A stretch of 64,000 bases of DNA. Source: Cruorifilaria tuberocauda (lineage: Eukaryota; Nematoda; Chromadorea; Rhabditida; Onchocercidae). Under the pieces are notes generated by a model. It ran no database searches and had not been told where the DNA came from. It worked only from the letters and a program-made list of their open reading frames with translations. Below, piece by piece: positions 28,201-38,710 of this stretch. How positions within the stretch are numbered: the stretch's first letter is position 1; the number at the start of each line of letters is the position of its first letter. The DNA lies in contig JABVXU010000254.1 in NCBI GenBank assembly GCA_013365365.1, positions 1 to 64,000 on the forward strand, written 5' to 3'. The translations under genes and the position numbers were made by a program.

Positions 28201-29357
28201 CACTTAATTGATAGTTCTGTAAATTTATCATGCCTTTAATTATTAGTTCTATCTAAATTTATCACATATCTATAATACATACAAGTTTCCTAGGGCAGTA
28301 ATTAGTAAGTAATAATTGATAATTTTTTTATAAATGATTCATTTGAATTTTTAAATTTTAAAAAGCATAGCCTAAAAACCTTAAATATAAAAAACGAATA
28401 AAAATTAATCGCTTAATCGATCCATCGATCTTCTTGTTGCTAATTTCAACCAAGTGTTTAGTTTCTTTTTTCATGGATACTCAACAGTCAGTTGTTCCAA
28501 ATTTAATGTATGATAAATCGACATTACAGCGCTTAAAACGAGCCATCTCTACGTGAAACAAAACAATTAAAATCTCTGTTAGATTTCCGGAAATTATTAA
28601 GGATGTTTTTTTTTTTCTCGCTGAAAAGCTATTTAAGATTGTTTTTTCCCCTCTCATTTTCGTCTTTTTTTTTAGATTTAATATTGCTCACTTTTTATTA
28701 ATTAATTAATTAGTCTGAAAATTCCAAATAATATCTCTTTGTAGCAAAAACTGTAGCACGGTAAAAAGAAAATTACCGTTTTTTTGGCTCATAATCTTTC
28801 AGATCTTTGATTTTATAATAAGATTTTTTTGCATATACAATATTTCGGATGACATTTATTTTGCAATGCTTAGCTATTCCGGAAAATGACGATAGATTCC
28901 TGAATTCTATTTGTCCTTTTAGAGATTTTCCAGAAATACCTTCGCAGTATGGATTTATTATGAAGTAACATAAAAAAAAAACAAATATAAAATTTTGTAC
29001 GGATTTGTACTAAATTTTGCTCGGGATACGGTATTCATAAATGATATAATGATAAGAATGATTGCAGTTATCATGAAAATAATAACAGTTGCGATAATAC
29101 TTGTAATAATAATTACTTAATAAATAATAGATTATATAATGAATAATGAAATTGTAAAGGGTAACAAAGTAACTTGACAGTAATTAGCACAGTAATTAGT
29201 ATTGAAATAGTAAAGAGCGGAAGGGGCTGGATAAGAAATGTTGAAAGAGGTTTAAATTTAAAGTAAACGAACCATTGACAAACGAAGGAAGGAGTAATAA
29301 AAAGATGACGGATACCATCAGAATCCGTACTATCTTGCCTTCTTCACGTTTCACCAT
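19239..29357 (-). CDS. Secreted PAN-like / thrombospondin type-1 repeat protein
   Basis: Extracellular matrix-type secreted protein of about 1026 aa, modelled in 19 phase-consistent exons: 29357-29273, 27355-27240, 26934-26802, 26310-26234, 25892-25745, 25533-25462, 25246-25066, 24959-24842, 24528-24270, 24193-24011, 23939-23860, 23488-23362, 22924-22784, 22463-22323, 22084-21933, 21443-21285, 20503-20377, 20225-19532 and 19326-19239. Residues 1-29 form a signal peptide ending PSFVNG. Residues 70-160 look PAN/Apple-like ([12 protein letters not shown], then NHICYLF). One partial TSP1 repeat ([12 protein letters not shown]) lies near 200, a PPVYGxxPSQ repeat at about 335-380, and nine more TSP1 repeats follow, with W-x-x-W motifs and CSVTCG or similar. 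Between the last two TSP1 repeats is a Gly/Tyr/Pro/Ser-rich stretch of about 190 aa. A role in matrix or surface adhesion is inferred. Further 5' exons inside the 1.9-kb intron 1 cannot be excluded. Confidence 0.85.
21440..21650. repeat. 71-bp tandem triplication at a splice acceptor
   Basis: The unit starting CATCCTGCAGTACAGTAACT is repeated at 21440, 21511 and 21582 with a few changes. The first copy overlaps the first four coding bases and the acceptor of exon 16 of the thrombospondin-repeat gene (minus strand). The other two copies lie upstream in the intron and keep an acceptor-like TAG followed by GATGT. Confidence 0.9.
24311..24463 (-). repeat. 30-bp coding minisatellite (PPVYG/PSQ decapeptide)
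   Basis: About five head-to-tail 30-bp units lie inside exon 9 of the thrombospondin-repeat gene. In the coding frame each unit reads PP(V/I)YG followed by two variable residues and PSQ. Units are almost identical at the DNA level, so copy number may vary between individuals. A shadow frame reads a His-rich peptide and has no meaning. Confidence 0.9.
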
Positions 29358-29726
29358 ACCTATCTAAGTAGAAACTTCTGAATGTTATGTTTAGTTCGAA
29401 CTAGTTCGTTAACGCTTAGCTAATACCTTTTATCATTCTTAATCATAAGTTATTTTTTGAAAAAGAAACTTTTTCACTCAATGAAAACTCCGCCTCTAAA
29501 TACTCTTTCGTTTGTTTCATTTTTTGTTTCGTTATTTTTTTTTCATATTCAAACACATCCGTTAAATTTTTGCTAGCTAGAATGCAAGAATTATTTATGA
29601 CTAAAAAAATTTTTAATTGTAATAGGGAAAATTTATACTTCCAATATTTGCTCGCTCTTTTTTCTAAGCAATTTGTAAAATTGATAATAAAAGTAATATT
29701 ACTCGTTCTTTTTTATTTTGTTACTG

Positions 29727-30180
29727 TAATATTTTTCAACGAATTCGTTTTATTTATTTCAGTATTGTTATCGTTTATTAATTATTATTAGTTATTATTA
29801 ATATTAATTATTGTAATTAATTATTATTATTTATTGTTATTATTATCATTATTGATTAATTAATTAATATTTTTGATGATGCATACCAAAAATTATCTGA
29901 ATTCTAGATATCATTTATGATTACCATCGTAAGATTTTTATTTTATTATTCTAATATTTTTCAAAAAATTCCTTTCATTTGTTTCAGTTAGTACTATTAT
30001 TATTATTATTAATATTGTTATTATTGTTATTATATTATCATTATTATTAAATTATTATTATTTTTGATTAATTAATTAATATTTTTAATGATGCACATCC
30101 AAAATTAACTAAATTCCAGATATCATTTATGAAAATATGCGTACCATCGTATGGTTTTATTATTATTATTATTATTAACA
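29727..30180. repeat. Diverged tandem repeat, about 215-bp units
   Basis: TAATATTTTTCAACGAATTC...TTATTTCAG at 29727 recurs as TAATATTTTTCAAAAAATTC...TTGTTTCAG at 29949. The word series around GATATCATTTATGA and ACCATCGTA(A/T) at about 29876 recurs at about 30087. Both copies are joined by TTA/ATT simple sequence. Confidence 0.7.
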
Positions 30181-30581
30181 TTAAATACACCGAATAAAAC
30201 TTAGTTTTAGGAGATTTACTCTAATCGCCTCACGTTTACTTTTTTATGGGTTTCATGATACCAGTTCGTTTTTATACTTTCCCTGAAACCTATTGAAACA
30301 TTCATGCTTTTAAGGTTAATTCTTTATTATCCGTAATTGAAAACGATCATCCCGCTCATTTTTTTCGTACCACGAAAGAAAAATCACGTCGATGTTGCAT
30401 GTCAAAGACGCTACAGTGATATTACACGTTCCTGATTTTGGTCATCTTAAGTATCACCATCAATCTCATCTTACCATAAAGTTTTCCTGTCCTAAAATTC
30501 CTCTCTTATCAAATTTCCAATCGTTAAAAACTTCAAATCCTCAATAATCACTGATTTATTCTCGTTAACTCATTTCTAGAT

Positions 30582-31257
30582 ATGATAAATGACTTGAAAT
30601 CATCCTTGTCGTACTATCAAGTTTTCGAAATTACAGCTCGGTAAGAAAAAATTATTTGGCCGATAGAAAATCTTTTTTTAAGGCCTTCTATGTCATTTAG
30701 TAATTCAGTTGTGCGACCTTTTCTATTGAAAACGATTTAGTTAAAACGAGGATGAAATGAACGATCGTGAAACGTTTCAATTCTGAAAGATTTTTTCTTC
30801 AAATTCCACCAACATTCTTTTTATAATTTCCAGCAGCAACCGTATTTCCAGTAACAAATTCCCAACAACTGTCGTTCTTTTTGCATGTGTTCAAACGATA
30901 GCACTACGAGGCAATTGCCCGGTAGTTACCGAGAAAAAAAAAGAAAACCTTTTAGCAAGCAATCACAAGCAAATTGCCTATTTGTTTGATGTTTCCGATG
31001 TATTAAGCAGTAACAAATATGCCATGTATAAGCAAAAAAGACGGAAAGCAACGTCAATAGAACATATCCGCAAAATAAATAGAGAACTGGTTAATGATAG
31101 CAGTCCAATGGTATTTCCATGTTTTTTATTTAAGTAGATATCTATTTCTGAGCTGATAAAGAAAATTATCGTGAAATACGATTCAGATGCTAAATGTCAC
31201 CTAGTTCATTTGCTTGCTGTCCATTCTAATGAATTTTTTGATATGCGCAATCCATGA
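30582..31257 (+). CDS. Candidate three-exon gene, unknown function
   Basis: Not recognised. An ATG at 30582 follows CATTTCTAG by two bases (a likely trans-splice acceptor). Exons 30582-30640, 30834-31089 and 31138-31257 join in phase to give about 144 aa. Exon 2 has no in-frame ATG before 31024, so the upstream exon is needed, and its phase fits acceptors at 30833 or 30851. Visible features are a hydrophobic stretch TTVVLFACVQTIAL near residue 30, a Lys-rich patch, KQKRRK, and an end with KCHLVHLLAVHSNEFF. The last intron would be only 48 nt and removes an in-frame TAG at 31135. Base composition is less AT-rich than the flanks. It could be a small secreted or membrane protein, or chance; it needs transcript support. 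Confidence 0.4.
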
Positions 31258-31479
31258 GGATGTTCTTCTATCTGCTTGCCGATGGCAGCGCGAAGGGTTA
31301 GGGAAATAAGGAGACTGCTTGTAAATCAATCATGTACGATGCAACAACAGGTTTTTATACAATTTTGTTTTCACTCTGTATTAAACAATTTCAAAACCAT
31401 CCTTTAATTCCATTTTTTACATGCGGTAATAATCAAAAGATGAAAGGAGAAAGCTCCCTGCATATTCAAAACATAAATG

Positions 31480-31519
<40 letters not shown>

Positions 31520-32619
31520 TATATGTATATGTATATATATATACTATAAACATCAATAATCAGAAACATAATCGCACAAGCTTACCGAATTACGATGTTA
31601 TGTTGCTTCACTTGTATCACGCGGATAATAATTCATCGGAAATTAATTATGTCTTGCGAAAAACTCTGAAACGAGAAAAACAAAACAAAACTATTGTTCC
31701 ATCAACTAACTCTAAATTAACACTCATAAATTTCAGAGATAATGCATTAGAAATCACTATCCAATGTACATTCGGTTTTCAGACGAAGCTTCGGAATGGA
31801 AGTATAATGGCTCTAAGGAATCTCAGCTTTACAACTTAATTATTTCATAACCAACATCTCATTCTAAAAGCATTGTTATTTATACTACCAATAGACTAAC
31901 ATAGTATATATGAGAGCCAATTCGACAATAAAACGAGGTTTCTTTTTGGCAATATAAACAGCTTACCAGCTTTCAGCTTATCAAATAACTATCATTTATT
32001 AAAAATCCATTATTCACAATTAACTGCTTACTTTACGTCGCTCAGTCTACATCAAGCAATATTTCAGTCAATTTCCTACTCAAAGAAAATTTTAAAGACC
32101 AAAGATCCACTGAAAAATAAAACTACAATAAAAATTGCAGTATTTTTTCCCAGAGCGTACTCAACAATAAAACTTAACCGCTTAGGTAAGTCTAAGGCAC
32201 GCAAATCTTGTATATAATGAATAGTATAGGATGTTTTTCCTTGAATAATAGTTTATGTTGAAGCTAGAAAAAGAACAGCAAAAATGACATACCACCAGAA
32301 ATTATTTATAAAAATGAAATTACCGAATGAATGGAAGAAGTTCTAATCCTTTCCTGAAATGCTATTTGTAGAATGAATAACATTAGTAATTACAACACGG
32401 ATATCTTGAAAAATATACATCTATAGCTATCAATTAGAAGATATTAAACCTAAATAAGCATTATCTGACAGTAAAGTTTTTAACAAATAAGAATTAAAGT
32501 TAATTTTCTGAAGATAAAATCATATTCAGTTGCATTTATCTGGAAAATGAATAGTGTAATTTGGAAATAAACTAACTTCGATTTTACGCAGAAATTTTAA
32601 AAAAAGAAAAAAACTCACT
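31258..32619. other. Spacer with TA microsatellite and one open frame
   Basis: It contains a (TA)n run at 31480-31545. Past it lies a plus-strand frame open to 31839 whose last 80 codons are of more mixed composition, with motifs such as VPSTNSKLTLINFRDNALE. I find no homology or splice partner for it, so I do not call a gene. The rest shows nothing. Confidence 0.5.
31480..31545. repeat. (TA)n microsatellite
   Basis: TA/TATG dinucleotide run of about 66 bp with a few GT interruptions. Confidence 0.9.
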
Positions 32620-32930
32620 TCATAATATCCACTGCAACACACATTTCTTATCTACATCGCATTCTTCATCATCGCTTCCTTCGCTGCATATTATCATTAA
32701 TTATTCAACAATTACTTTTTTTCAATTTAAAGCACATACAAACCAGGAAAGAATCTTAGATATATTTATGAAAGGAAAAAATAGCTGATAAATAGCTCTA
32801 GCATTAACTACATAAGGAAATTAAGAAAGCTTATTACTTGAATCAATCTTACCAATCCAATTTTGTATTTTGGATCCGATTGAAATTTTATAGCTTTCCC
32901 TACATTTAACTTATATATATAGAAAAATAC

Positions 32931-35900
32931 CAGAGACCTCCTAATTGCTTCGCTATGACGTAAAGACACTTCGGATAGATTAGACATTTTCAGTCCGTTA
33001 CATTTCTTTTCAATCATCGAATAGTAGTAACGATGAGGAAACGAACACTGAAATTTAATCCAAAAAAGAATGAGTTTTCGCATTCATTGCACAAAGAACT
33101 CAACAAGTAAAATTTAATTTCAAATACCATAAGTATTTAACGAATTAAATCAAAAATAGAAAACAAAAAATAGTTTTATTCCATTAATTTTGATTTAATT
33201 CGTTAAATATTTATGGTATTTGAAATTAAATTTTACTTGATGATTTCTCTCTTTCTCTCTGGAATGAAATGTCAATTCATGGATTTCATTCAAATCCCTC
33301 ACATAGATATTATATCGCATATGGATCGACGTTGTGGCTCAGAAAGAAGATTAGACATTTTTCAAGGAATGCATGTGAATTCAACCGATGGAATTAACAC
33401 ATTAAGATGCATCCTCAATGTGAAATTCACGTCATCGCCAAGCAATTTAAAAACCTTTTAAGTACATTAAGGTTTAAAATATCTCAAGTTGAATCCCTCT
33501 TCAAACAGCAGTAAATATTTCCCATAAACACCAGTTAAGAAATTTAAATAACATACGCTGGAGCTTTTTTTGCAAACTCCTCGATTGAAATCTTCACACG
33601 GTTTACTACCAATAGCATGCTTAACATGCAAGTATGGACAATGTTCATCGGAACAAGTAAGGCGCAAAAAATAATCACAAATTGGCATTTGATGTTGGGA
33701 AAGGCAATGAGCCTGTTCACAACGACCTCGACATAAACCCAACATTAATCTGAAATTAATACGCGATGAGCACTGAACCTTCTAATAAATCTTCACATTA
33801 CCAGTAGATGCACCGTATGTGAGAGAGAATCTGATAAATTCCACACTGATCCATTTGAGACTAAATAAAAATGAAACCTCACTTGCTACAAATCTTCGTT
33901 ATTCTATGTGTAGAATTACCATCATGATCGAAAGAACAAAATACACCAGCTAGGCAATGACCATGTTCCGCAAATTCGAAACATTCGTTGGATGCCTCCG
34001 TATAAAGTTTATCTTCAAAAACTCGTTCTTAAAGTTGAATAATAGTTGAAAAAAAATTGAAATTAATTGCTGAAACACAACTTAAACAAAACTAATCTGT
34101 GCTCTAGATCAACATGGAATGATATTTTAACGTTTATTCTTACCTTTAATTCTACGAAGCCGACGATTTATCTTTTGCTTTTTAAATGGAACATGTGCAG
34201 ACTGCTAGAATAGGTTTTCATGATTATTGTATAAACAATGCATTTAAAGATAACAGAAAACTACAAAAACATTTCAACAATAAAAACATTGAAAGAAGTA
34301 CAACTTTATGATCCTAATGCATATGTGTACATATTGAGTCTCCATAATCAAAAAATACTTACAGGAACTTCGTCCTCGACCTCTAAATCCCCATTTGTTT
34401 GTCGTCTCCTCCATGACATACCATTTTTTGACATTGTCCCATTGGTAGATGGATGTTTTGTTGCTTTTATTGTATTTGATGTTACCACTGTATCTGGATG
34501 AGCAGATACTACGGCATTAACTGAAAGCAAATGGAATATTGCAAGAGAAAATTAATGCATTAAGAAAAGCCACAGAAGTGGAACTAATATGAGATAACAG
34601 TTCATAAATCATACAAGAATCTCCATTATTAGTGATGATGACATTTGGAGCAGAAATCTTTTGTGTCGGCTGAGTAACCTTACGCACAAGTTTCGTAGCA
34701 GTACGAATAACGGCTGGAGCCTGATCCACAGGTAATGGACGCTTCACAGACATAAGCTTCGATGACGAATCTGCACTATTGAGATAAGAATCCTGGAAAA
34801 AAATATAGGTAATGAATTATAAAAGTCCAGAGTAATTAATCAAAATATGAATCAAATAAACCAAATTATAAACACAATTAATGAACTAAGTGTCAATTAA
34901 ATATCTAATGAAATAAAGACTTTTGAGTAAGCATTCACAAACTTTTCTTAAAGTCACCTAAGAATACTAACCTAAGACCTATAAATCTTTAGAAAACGTT
35001 CGAATGTTCGCAGCACACGAAACAAATACTGACCATATGCATATCTCATATTGAATTTTCAAAACTGAAACCTTTTCAGGCTGAGATTCATTATAATCAC
35101 TACTATCATAATTCATATCGTCATTTCGAACTTTCAGTGGAAATGTACGCCCCTCTGACGATTGTGGGCGACCACAGTTTTCCGGTAATTTGAATACTTT
35201 GCCTCTGAATTGTGAACGTATAGTTAAACTGCTTTCATTCGGAACTGCTTCCTTTCCTTCATATCCTAAATTTTGCTAATCATAACCGATCCACAGATTT
35301 CAAGCACCAGGTGAATCATTAACAACGTCTACTGTCTCTCTTTTCCACCTTTCATCTTCCGTCGTCCTCTCCCTTTCAAAAAGCATGTAATACAAATATG
35401 AATTATAAAAATATAACCTACCAACAAACTTCGTGTTTTCTTCGCTATCATTTGATTGGATCACCTGAAAGAAAAATGAACAACATGAACAACATTTTTG
35501 ATCGCCAATGATGAAATATTAATACTACTTATTTTCATCTGCAGTTTTCTACTGAAAATCCTACAACCGTTATCAACGACCGCCTTTTTGAAGTATTATT
35601 CAAATGTTGAAGAATGAGCTAAAAAAATGCAATGCACCAATCTACATTAATCAGTTATCAATATCCTTATTTTCTCAATAAATATAGTAAGCAAAGATCT
35701 ATTATAATTATAATTTACACGTATATATCACGGCTACATTACTTCGTCGTCCTCAGAAAGAGAAAGAAATCTAACCTGTTGATCATTCTGAAGGATATTT
35801 TTTTCAGTGTGCTGAGCATTAGCGTCTGTAAAGTTCAAAATTTAGAAATTTAGTTTTTATTTCAAAATCTTTTCAATAGTTTCTCATCGTTCAATATATA

Positions 35901-37767
35901 TATATTCGAGAAAAAATTGAAAAAATTCTATATATATATATACTACGATGCTTACACAAAAAGTACAAAAAGAAAGTTTCCAATAAAAAAAGAAGAAATC
36001 TCCTTAGCAAACCTTTATTAAAGTTAGTAATCTGTAATGTCACCGTAGTTCGCCTTGGCATGTCAAGCTGAAAATATAATTCATACAAATTCTCACAAGT
36101 GAATATGTTTTCTGCAGAAATAATATGAAGTATTTACTGCCATGCTACGGTACTATACAAAGGAATATTACAAAAGCGATCAGGTTGAACGCGATACCGT
36201 AAAAGCTTTATTTTAGCACACCAGTAATGAATTTACCTCAGGTGGCGGTGGTGGTGAGTCAATTAAACGAATATAAGTTCGCGGTTCGGAATGTGCTTGT
36301 GTTATTCGGTTTGTCCCACTACTGCGAAACATTTCCAGATTAGAAGCGTATGATGGTTCACAGTATCGGACTGTAAATTAACAATAAATTGAAGTAAATA
36401 TGCTTCAATCATACATGTACAGAGAGATAGCAAAAACAAAAATAACAACAAATTAAAGAATAACTTATTTTCGAAACCATAAACATCATTTCACCAATTA
36501 GGTAAAAAAGAAAAGCAAGATGTAATTCCTAACTTCAATTAGGAGATATAAACATGATTAGGGAATACAAATTGCTAAAATATTATTGCGGATAAATGAG
36601 AAAATCATGTAAGTTACTGATGGATAGTTAACAGTAACGATCAGAAATACATGGCGTTTTAGAATAATAAATGTATTCTCTTTATAGATAATTGATAAAA
36701 TAATTTGAAAAAAGTAAGAATCTGAAGGTACACACTATAAAGTAAACTGACTTTTATTCACCCCAATTACTGGCTCGTACAACTGTTGTGTGTCTCGCCA
36801 ATATGAATCTGTAAAAATTATTAATAATTATTTTCGCCAGTTTGACCGATGCATTGCAACCTAAGTATCGGATGCAAGAAGAAAATGATAATATTTTTGG
36901 CATTCATCCAACTCAATAATAATTCACATAATCGACGATTTCATGACTTCATGACCACCATTAGTTGGTGTTATTTTCTTGAAATTTCTAAATTCTGCGA
37001 CATAATCGGTTTTTTCACTTAACATTTTGTTGTCTTAATGTTATTTCCCTGCATTTAAGACATAAATAACACAAATGAATTATAAGTTTCAGCGAAGTCA
37101 AAAAAGACAAATCTGACGAATAAAACTAACAACCGACTTGAGAGAAGAAAATTGAATACGAACATATATAGAGTTGAAAAACACAAACGATTCTCATAAA
37201 GCATTTGAAATAGGTATTTTAATACTTATAAGTACCGTGAATACAATTACCTATTATAAATGGATTACTGGTTGTTGTTAGTTGCAACGGTAGAGAATCA
37301 GGTAAATTAGAAGACGTCGATGTTGGCTGAGATGGTAGTGGCAATAATGGTAGAGGTGGTGGCGGTGGAGGAGGTGGTAACGATAGTGCATCGCATCCAA
37401 CTGTAATCTATAATCCATTAATGATTATTATCTGATGAGAGAACAAAAGAATAAGTAATACATAGCAGTAATTGATCATGAACAGCTACTAGAAACTAGA
37501 CTAGAAAGCACTTCTGGAAAAATTCCGGAATCGTATTGTATTCTCTATAAACAATTCGGAGGAAGAAAATAACCAAAAATGAGAATTAATAGTCTGATAG
37601 AAATAAGCTATTAATTGCACTATAATTTCAGTATCTTAATATATTTTATTATAAGTAAAAATAATGAAATTTAATTAGAAATATACTTTTAGGGGTAATG
37701 TTGTTTCATGCTGTGCTAAATCCACCGATCCATTTCGTCCATGGCGGTATCCATGTCGATATGACAT
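32931..37767 (-). CDS. ZC3H3: ZC3H3-like tandem CCCH zinc-finger protein
   Basis: ZC3H3/SMICL proteins act in mRNA 3' processing and export with the poly(A) machinery. Exons supported in phase: 37767-37687, 37407-37251, 36808-36752, 36370-36237, 36067-36013, 35825-35776, 35464-35422, 35265-35072, 34792-34615, 34520-34363, 34204-34144 and 34027-33920, then 33749-33557 and 33047-32931. The N-terminal two thirds are low-complexity with a poly-Pro run (exon 2) and a second PPPPPE (exon 4). Fingers visible: CFEFAEHGHCLAGVFCSFDH (C-x8-C-x5-C-x3-H), CRGRCEQAHCLSQH, MPICDYFLRLTCSDEHCPYL plus H, and CEDFNRGVC...CSFPH split over two exons. The link between 33920 and 33749 does not resolve in frame, and the C terminus is uncertain: one reading ends soon after 32931, while a possible last exon around 32690-32620 encodes SEGSDDEECDVDKKC. 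Start is the ATG at 37767, downstream of an acceptor-like ATTACAG. Confidence 0.75.
33104..33239. repeat. Foldback: 52-bp inverted repeat, 32-bp loop
   Basis: Arm 33104-33155 and arm 33188-33239 are reverse complements with one mismatch in 52 bp, separated by 32 bp of A/T-rich loop. It sits in the intron between the last two supported ZC3H3 exons. The structure is that of a foldback or MITE-like insertion; no clear target-site duplication was found by eye. Confidence 0.9.
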
Positions 37768-38707
37768 ATAATTTTAAACACTGTAATTAAGAATTCGTTT
37801 TTCAGTTTTAAACTTTATCGACTTTTTCAATTTCAAACTTTATTGACTAAAACAACCTTAATAGTGATAACGGAAAGAATGAAATGCCTTTTACTGGATA
37901 CTTAAGAATATTAATAGTTTTACTGATATGTAAAATAATCTCCCCGCACCGACTTAGACAACCTAATGCAAGCCATACACGTAGATCAAATCAACACGAC
38001 GTCAGAACCAACGTCATCCTGCAACTCAAGTGTAATACGTCACCGACCACCGTCCAAGGAGTAATCCAGTGAAACGTGGTTTAAATCAGACGAAAGGACG
38101 GACTTACTAGTAGAGTTAATAAGAGAGATAGCTGAGATTGTAATCTCTCTCCTCTTTATGATTTATTCTTTTCAATCTTTTAATACAGTTCATTTCATAC
38201 CATTCTCCTTTCTCTCTCTCTCTCCCTCTTTCTCTCTCTCTCTCTAGCTCTTTTTCCTAACAAATTGTGATATTATTATGATCGCGTACAATTTGTTTCT
38301 ATATTATCTTGATGATATTGACATTTTTCTTTTGATTTTTATTTCGTACATAACTATTGAACTTTTCATCTATGAATTTATGTAATGGAAAATGTTTTCT
38401 CATGAAATTTCTTTTTTGTATATAAGCATTTAATTGTTTTTTCACCTTTTTAGCAATGTAGTTTTTGATATTTTTGATATTTGATATATTTACAATAAAA
38501 TTTATTGCAAATTTCATTTTGAATATACGTGAATTTTACTTTTATAATTCTTTAAAATTAAAGTTTGGTATATCTCTTTCTATTCTCCAACATTTTCCAA
38601 TATTTTTCATGTTCTTTCACTTTTTAATCAATATTCCCGCATAAATATTATGAATTTTTGATCATTCATGTTGTATTATACCTATATATGTAGAACGAAT
38701 ATTTCAG
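37768..38707. promoter_or_regulatory. Divergent intergenic region between ZC3H3 and EXOSC1
   Basis: About 940 bp separate two divergent start codons, so both promoters should lie here. A less AT-rich block at 37930-38060 reads as a 62-codon plus-strand frame (37884-38072) with a hydrophobic start, but has no splice site or homology I recognise. A (TC)n tract is at 38210-38246. Confidence 0.5.
38210..38246. repeat. (TC)n microsatellite
   Basis: CT-rich run of about 37 bp, broken once by CCC. Confidence 0.85.
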
Positions 38708-38710
38708 ATG
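38701..38710 (+). promoter_or_regulatory. SL trans-splice acceptor at EXOSC1 start
   Basis: The sequence ATTTCAG abuts the ATG directly and no upstream coding exon is evident. This is the classic nematode spliced-leader site placed immediately before a start codon. Confidence 0.6.

Noticed and set aside
31561..31839. 80-codon open stretch past the TA microsatellite
   Set aside because: Mixed composition but no splice partner, no motif and a start inside simple sequence; kept only as a remark.
33213..33461. Nested plus-strand gene in the ZC3H3 intron
   Set aside because: The start lies in a foldback arm and there is no homology or splice support; reported only with the foldback.
37884..38072. 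62-codon frame with hydrophobic N terminus
   Set aside because: Lies in the divergent promoter region between two genes, with no acceptor or recognisable product.
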